Part shown: one piece after another, positions 33,252 to 36,530 of the stretch
Layout: every line of letters begins with the position of its first letter
Numbering within the stretch: position 1 is the stretch's first letter
From: Actinomadura soli
GTDB taxonomy: Bacteria; Actinomycetota; Actinomycetes; Streptosporangiales; Streptosporangiaceae
Direction of reading: 5' to 3'
NCBI RefSeq assembly: GCF_005889715.1
Contig: NZ_VCKW01000059.1
Location: forward strand, 1 to 36,530
Length of the DNA stretch: 36,530 nucleotides
Position numbers and translations under genes: made by a program
Notes under the pieces: model-generated
Databases searched by the model: none
The model's input: the letters and a program-made list of their open reading frames with translations, nothing else
Told to the model about the DNA's origin: nothing

Positions 33252-36200
33252 CGAGGCCGAGCAGGTCCATCTCGGCGAGCGGGTTCCGCACGTAGGCATA
33301 GGGGTTGAACGCGGGTTCGATCCCGAGCGGGTCGCTGCTCTCGTATCGGGCGGTACTGGCATCGTAGAAGCGGTGGAAATTGTAGTTCAGGCCGCTTTCG
33401 GGGTCGTGATACTGGCCCGGGAAACGGAGCGGGCATGAGGCGGGCCCGGTGCTGGAGAGTTCCGTCCCCCAGAGAGTCGTCACCGGGTGCCATGCGACGG
33501 CCCCGTCGGGGGAGACCAGCTCCCTCGGGGTGCCGACCAGGTCCGTGACGATCGCGTAGAACTGCTGGTCGATCCATTCGTCACTGGCCGGGATGCGCTC
33601 TGTCTGCGTGACCGGACGGAGCGTTTCGGGCTCGTACTCCCAGACCGTGCCGCTTCCGACATAGGCGTTCTGCCTCGCAGACCAGGTGCGGTGGATCTGC
33701 TCGGCCGGTACCGCCTCGTCCCAGACGAAGTCGAGCCGTTCGGCGATTCCCTTTCCGTCCGGTGCGAGCCTCAGCTTCGCGATCCGGCGGCCGAGCGGGT
33801 CGTACCGGTACCGCCAGTGCTGCCCGTCTGGCGTCCGCACCCCGATGAGCCGGTCCTCGGCGTCCCACTCGTACCGCCAGTTCGCGGGCTTCGAGGACGG
33901 CCGCGCCTGCTGACGGAGCACGACGCGCCCCTGCGCGTCGTACTCGAACCGCGTCGAGCCCGCCCGCAGGAGCCGCATGCCGGAGTATTCGCGACTCCCG
34001 GCGGCCTCAGGCCCACCGGGCTCGGGCCAGTGCGCCTCGGCGAGGTTGCCAGAGGCGTCATAGGCGTAACGCTCGCTCCATCCCTGCGCGTTCACCGCGG
34101 TGACCCGGCCATGGGAGTCGAGGGCGAACGTGCGGTCGCCCGTCAGCCGGTCGGTCGAGGCGGTGAGGACGCCGTCCGCCCGATAGGCATACGTGCGGTG
34201 TTGAAGCAGCCGCGCCTGGCCCGGCGCGGGTCCCGCTGGTGCGGGGCCCGCCGGGGCGGGTGCGCCCCACACGGTCTGGGACGTCAGCCGGTGGTTGGCG
34301 TCCCACTGCTGGGCGAGGATGGCGCCCGCCCCGATCCTGCGCTGGACCTCACGCCCTGCCCCGTCATGCTCGAACGCGATGTCCTGCCCGCCGGTCGCGA
34401 GCCCCACAGCGCGTCCCGCCGCGTCGTACGACCAGCGGCTCTCCGCACCGGACGGCGTGCGGCGCAGCGTGCGCCGTCCCGCCGCGTCGTAGCCGGACAC
34501 CACGGCCTGTCCGTTGCAGATCTCGGCGGTGACCCGGCCGAGCGGATCGCGCTCGAAGCGCAGCTCCGCGCCGGGCGCCGTGGCCTGCTCCAGCCGTCCG
34601 TCGGCGTCGTAGCCGAACACGGTGACGGTGCCGTCCGCGCGCCGCTCGACGACGCGGCCGAGAGCGTCGCGGGTGAACGCGACCGTCTGCCCGGCGCCGT
34701 TCGTGCGCTCCTTCAGGCGTCCGGCATCGTCGTAGGCGTACTCGACCGCGCGGCCGTCGAAGTCGACCTCGCGGAGCAGGTTGCCGATCGCGTCGTACTC
34801 GTACCGCCAGCTGAGGCCCTGCGGGTTGGTGACCGACGCGAGCCTCAGCTCGGCGTCGTGCTCGAACTCCAGCCGGGTGCCGTCCGGTTCGACGCGCGCC
34901 GTGGGGACGTCGAACGCCCCGAACTCCCACCGGGTCACCAGGCCCGCCTCGTCGGTGTGGGCGACCAGGTTGCCCTCGGCGTCGTAGCGCCAGTGCTCGG
35001 TCGCGCCATCGGGCAGCGCACGCCACGCGGGCCTCCCGTCGGGCGTCCAGCCGAACCGGGTGACGCCGCCCAGGGGGTCGATCGCCTCCGACACCCTGCC
35101 GGCGGCGTCGTACCTGTAGAGCGTCCTGGCACCCCCAGGGTCGGTGACCGACACGGGCAGCCCCGCCGCGTTGTAGGTGGTGTGCGTGGTCTCGCCGAGG
35201 GGGTCGGTGAACGCGGTCAGGTTCCCGTACTCGTCGCGGGCATAGGTGCTGACCGCGCCGGACGGGTCCGTCCCCCGGACGAGGTTCCCGCGCTCGTCCC
35301 AGCCGCGCAGCCAGGTCGCACCGGACGGTTCGACGATCTCCACGGGGAGGTTCAGCTCGTTGTAACGGGCCGTGCGCCGTGACCCGTCCGGGAGCACGAC
35401 GGACGTCATGTTCCCCCGCTCGTCGTATGTGTAGCGGGTGACGTTCCCGAGCGGATCGGTGCGCGCCAGGAGGCGGTCGTAGCGGTCCCATTCGGACCGG
35501 ACGGTCGCGCCGAGCGGGTCGGTCTCGGCGATGATCTGGAACGCCTCGTTGTACTGGTAGGTGATGGAGCGGCCGAGCGCGTCGGTGACGACGGTCGTCC
35601 GCGTCTCCGGCGAGTACGCGAGTGCGGCGTCCAGGAACCCGCCCGAACCGTGCCCGCGGACGGCCCGGCCTTCCTCGTCGTAGTCGTAGCGGTACCAGAA
35701 GCCGTTGCGGTCGTGCCAGCCGGTCAGCCGGCCGTCGTCGTAGGTGAAGCGCTGAGGACGCCCCGAGGAGTCGATCACCTCCGTGAGATGGCCGTCCTCG
35801 TAGCCGAATCGCAGGAGCGGAACGGCCTCACCATCCGCCGCGTCCGTGAGCAGCCTGAGCGACGTGACCCGCCGCTCCGACGGGACGAATGCGGGGACGT
35901 CCGGGCCGCCCGCGTCCAGCGCGGTGGTCTCCACGGCGATGCGGTAGCCGCCCGAATGCCGGATCTCGCGAAGGACCTGGTCCTCGTACACGAAGTCGAT
36001 GCGGTTGCCGTTGCGGTCGGTGATGGCGGTCACCGGCAGCCGGGACCAGCCGTGCTCGTCTCCGGGCGCGGGGAAGTGCAGCGTCCGGCCGAGATACGGG
36101 TCGGTGAGCTCGTAGCCGCCGCCGGACGTCATGACGAGCGGCCACTGCGGACCCTCCACCGGACGGAACTGCACCTTCGGCACCACCGCCTGCGGATACT

Positions 36201-36530
36201 TCAGGATGATCGCGTCGGCGGCCAGGAAGTACACGCCGTCGGCGTCCAGCTCCAGGCGCTGGTCCAGCGTCGAGGCCCACGACCGCCCGAAGAGCCCCCC
36301 GTCGCGGTACGTGGAGATATGAGTGCGTTCGAGGACGAGCGGGAGCGCCCCGGCGAGCTCCACATCGGTCTGACCGAGCAGCACCTCGCCCGTGACGACG
36401 TCGATCGGGTCGTTCGTGGTCGTCCGGCCGTTCGGCTGCCTGCTCGTCGCACGCGGGTCCTGGCCACCGCGATTGCGATTGCCGCCCGTCCGATTGCGAC
36501 CGCCGGGCGTCCGCCCACCCCCACCGGGGC
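32923..36530 (-). CDS. RHS/YD-repeat polymorphic toxin, 5' end beyond the window
   Basis: The frame is open through the right edge of the window, so at least 1200 residues are present and the N-terminus is missing. From the edge it reads a Gly/Arg/Asn-rich linker, then NDPIDVVTGEVLLGQTDVEL and GALPLVLERTH, typical of the DUF6531 domain that starts RHS shells. About two dozen YD/RHS repeats follow (for example RYDYDEEGRAVRG, TRYTYDERGNMTS), with a Pro/Ala-rich insert near 34210-34265. The RHS core ends with FPGQYHDPESGLNYNFHRFY and SSDPLGIEPAFNPYAYVRNP followed by DLLGLAP. After that comes a variable tip of about 108 residues (RRHVYTHGHAANSP, KSRFRPTEGGSKFTNEVVNH, NGRVKYEVPNLGRGFTG, GGRVIVEG, ending TQFPV). 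The spacing of its GR and terminal FP motifs recalls BECR-type RNases (low confidence). RHS shells encapsulate such tips for delivery to competitors. Confidence 0.88.
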   Translation of the reverse strand, partial: PGGGGRTPGGRNRTGGNRNRGGQDPRATSRQPNGRTTTNDPIDVVTGEVLLGQTDVELAGALPLVLERTHISTYRDGGLFGRSWASTLDQRLELDADGVYFLAADAIILKYPQAVVPKVQFRPVEGPQWPLVMTSGGGYELTDPYLGRTLHFPAPGDEHGWSRLPVTAITDRNGNRIDFVYEDQVLREIRHSGGYRIAVETTALDAGGPDVPAFVPSERRVTSLRLLTDAADGEAVPLLRFGYEDGHLTEVIDSSGRPQRFTYDDGRLTGWHDRNGFWYRYDYDEEGRAVRGHGSGGFLDAALAYSPETRTTVVTDALGRSITYQYNEAFQIIAETDPLGATVRSEWDRYDRLLARTDPLGNVTRYTYDERGNMTSVVLPDGSRRTARYNELNLPVEIVEPSGATWLRGWDERGNLVRGTDPSGAVSTYARDEYGNLTAFTDPLGETTHTTYNAAGLPVSVTDPGGARTLYRYDAAGRVSEAIDPLGGVTRFGWTPDGRPAWRALPDGATEHWRYDAEGNLVAHTDEAGLVTRWEFGAFDVPTARVEPDGTRLEFEHDAELRLASVTNPQGLSWRYEYDAIGNLLREVDFDGRAVEYAYDDAGRLKERTNGAGQTVAFTRDALGRVVERRADGTVTVFGYDADGRLEQATAPGAELRFERDPLGRVTAEICNGQAVVSGYDAAGRRTLRRTPSGAESRWSYDAAGRAVGLATGGQDIAFEHDGAGREVQRRIGAGAILAQQWDANHRLTSQTVWGAPAPAGPAPAGPAPGQARLLQHRTYAYRADGVLTASTDRLTGDRTFALDSHGRVTAVNAQGWSERYAYDASGNLAEAHWPEPGGPEAAGSREYSGMRLLRAGSTRFEYDAQGRVVLRQQARPSSKPANWRYEWDAEDRLIGVRTPDGQHWRYRYDPLGRRIAKLRLAPDGKGIAERLDFVWDEAVPAEQIHRTWSARQNAYVGSGTVWEYEPETLRPVTQTERIPASDEWIDQQFYAIVTDLVGTPRELVSPDGAVAWHPVTTLWGTELSSTGPASCPLRFPGQYHDPESGLNYNFHRFYDASTARYESSDPLGIEPAFNPYAYVRNPLAEMDLLGLAPYYSAQSRRHVYTHGHAANSPPQQGKSRFRPTEGGSKFTNEVVNHPNVQVTHQGNGRVKYEVPNLGRGFTGWDRHGNRVYGGRVIVEGQNPASWSTYAPDEVVTQFPV

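Noticed and set aside
13951..36530. Interpretation of the whole right half as a Tc toxin or contractile injection system
   Set aside because: I see no tail-sheath, tube, baseplate or AAA+ ATPase genes, no recognisable TcA/TcB signatures, and the RHS gene points the other way. Large proteins plus an RHS protein are not enough.

Overview
The window is very GC-rich, with coding frames almost saturated for G or C at third positions, GTG and TTG starts and strong AGGAGG-type ribosome binding sites. Together with chaplin domains, a class E-like sortase, a PRC-barrel/DUF2382 protein and a LexA-type repressor, this points to a morphologically complex actinomycete. A Thermomonosporaceae/Actinomadura-like host is my guess, not something the sequence proves. 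No tRNA, rRNA, CRISPR array, transposase or integrase was seen.

Region A (about 0.1-11 kb) is envelope and stress related. It holds a possible 80-aa ORF, a signal-peptide protein of unknown function, a protein with four chaplin domains, a small sortase, and a convergent secreted matrixin-like zinc protease. These are followed by a PRC-barrel/DUF2382 protein with an 18-bp minisatellite, an exported GH3 beta-glucosidase, a patatin phospholipase next to a PlsC-type acyltransferase, and an Hsp15-like S4 protein.

Region B (11.08-12.89 kb, minus strand) is a compact overlapping three-gene operon. It encodes a 96-aa membrane protein, a 52-aa ORF matching only part of sigma-70 region 2, and a LexA homologue that carries a 100-residue N-terminal extension and C-terminal TPRs. 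A divergent membrane-anchored protein (13.07-13.70 kb) appears to carry two compensating frameshifts.

Region C (13.95-31.99 kb, plus strand) is the most striking part. It is an 18-kb, six-gene, translationally coupled operon: a subtilase without a signal peptide, a 1534-aa beta-rich protein (DUF6603-like) ending in a kelch propeller, a free-standing 383-aa kelch propeller, and three large proteins (1063, 1751 and 625 aa) with recognisable conserved blocks but no function I can name. None of the six has an evident signal peptide or membrane anchor. I infer one multi-protein machine or surface/secreted assembly processed by the subtilase. This is the best candidate for an undescribed system.

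Region D (32.03-36.53 kb, minus strand) is a polymorphic-toxin locus. A large RHS/YD-repeat protein, whose 5' end lies beyond the window, ends in a roughly 108-aa toxin-like tip. A probable immunity gene follows 7 nt later, then a YjbR/MmcQ-family gene. It faces the Region C operon convergently.
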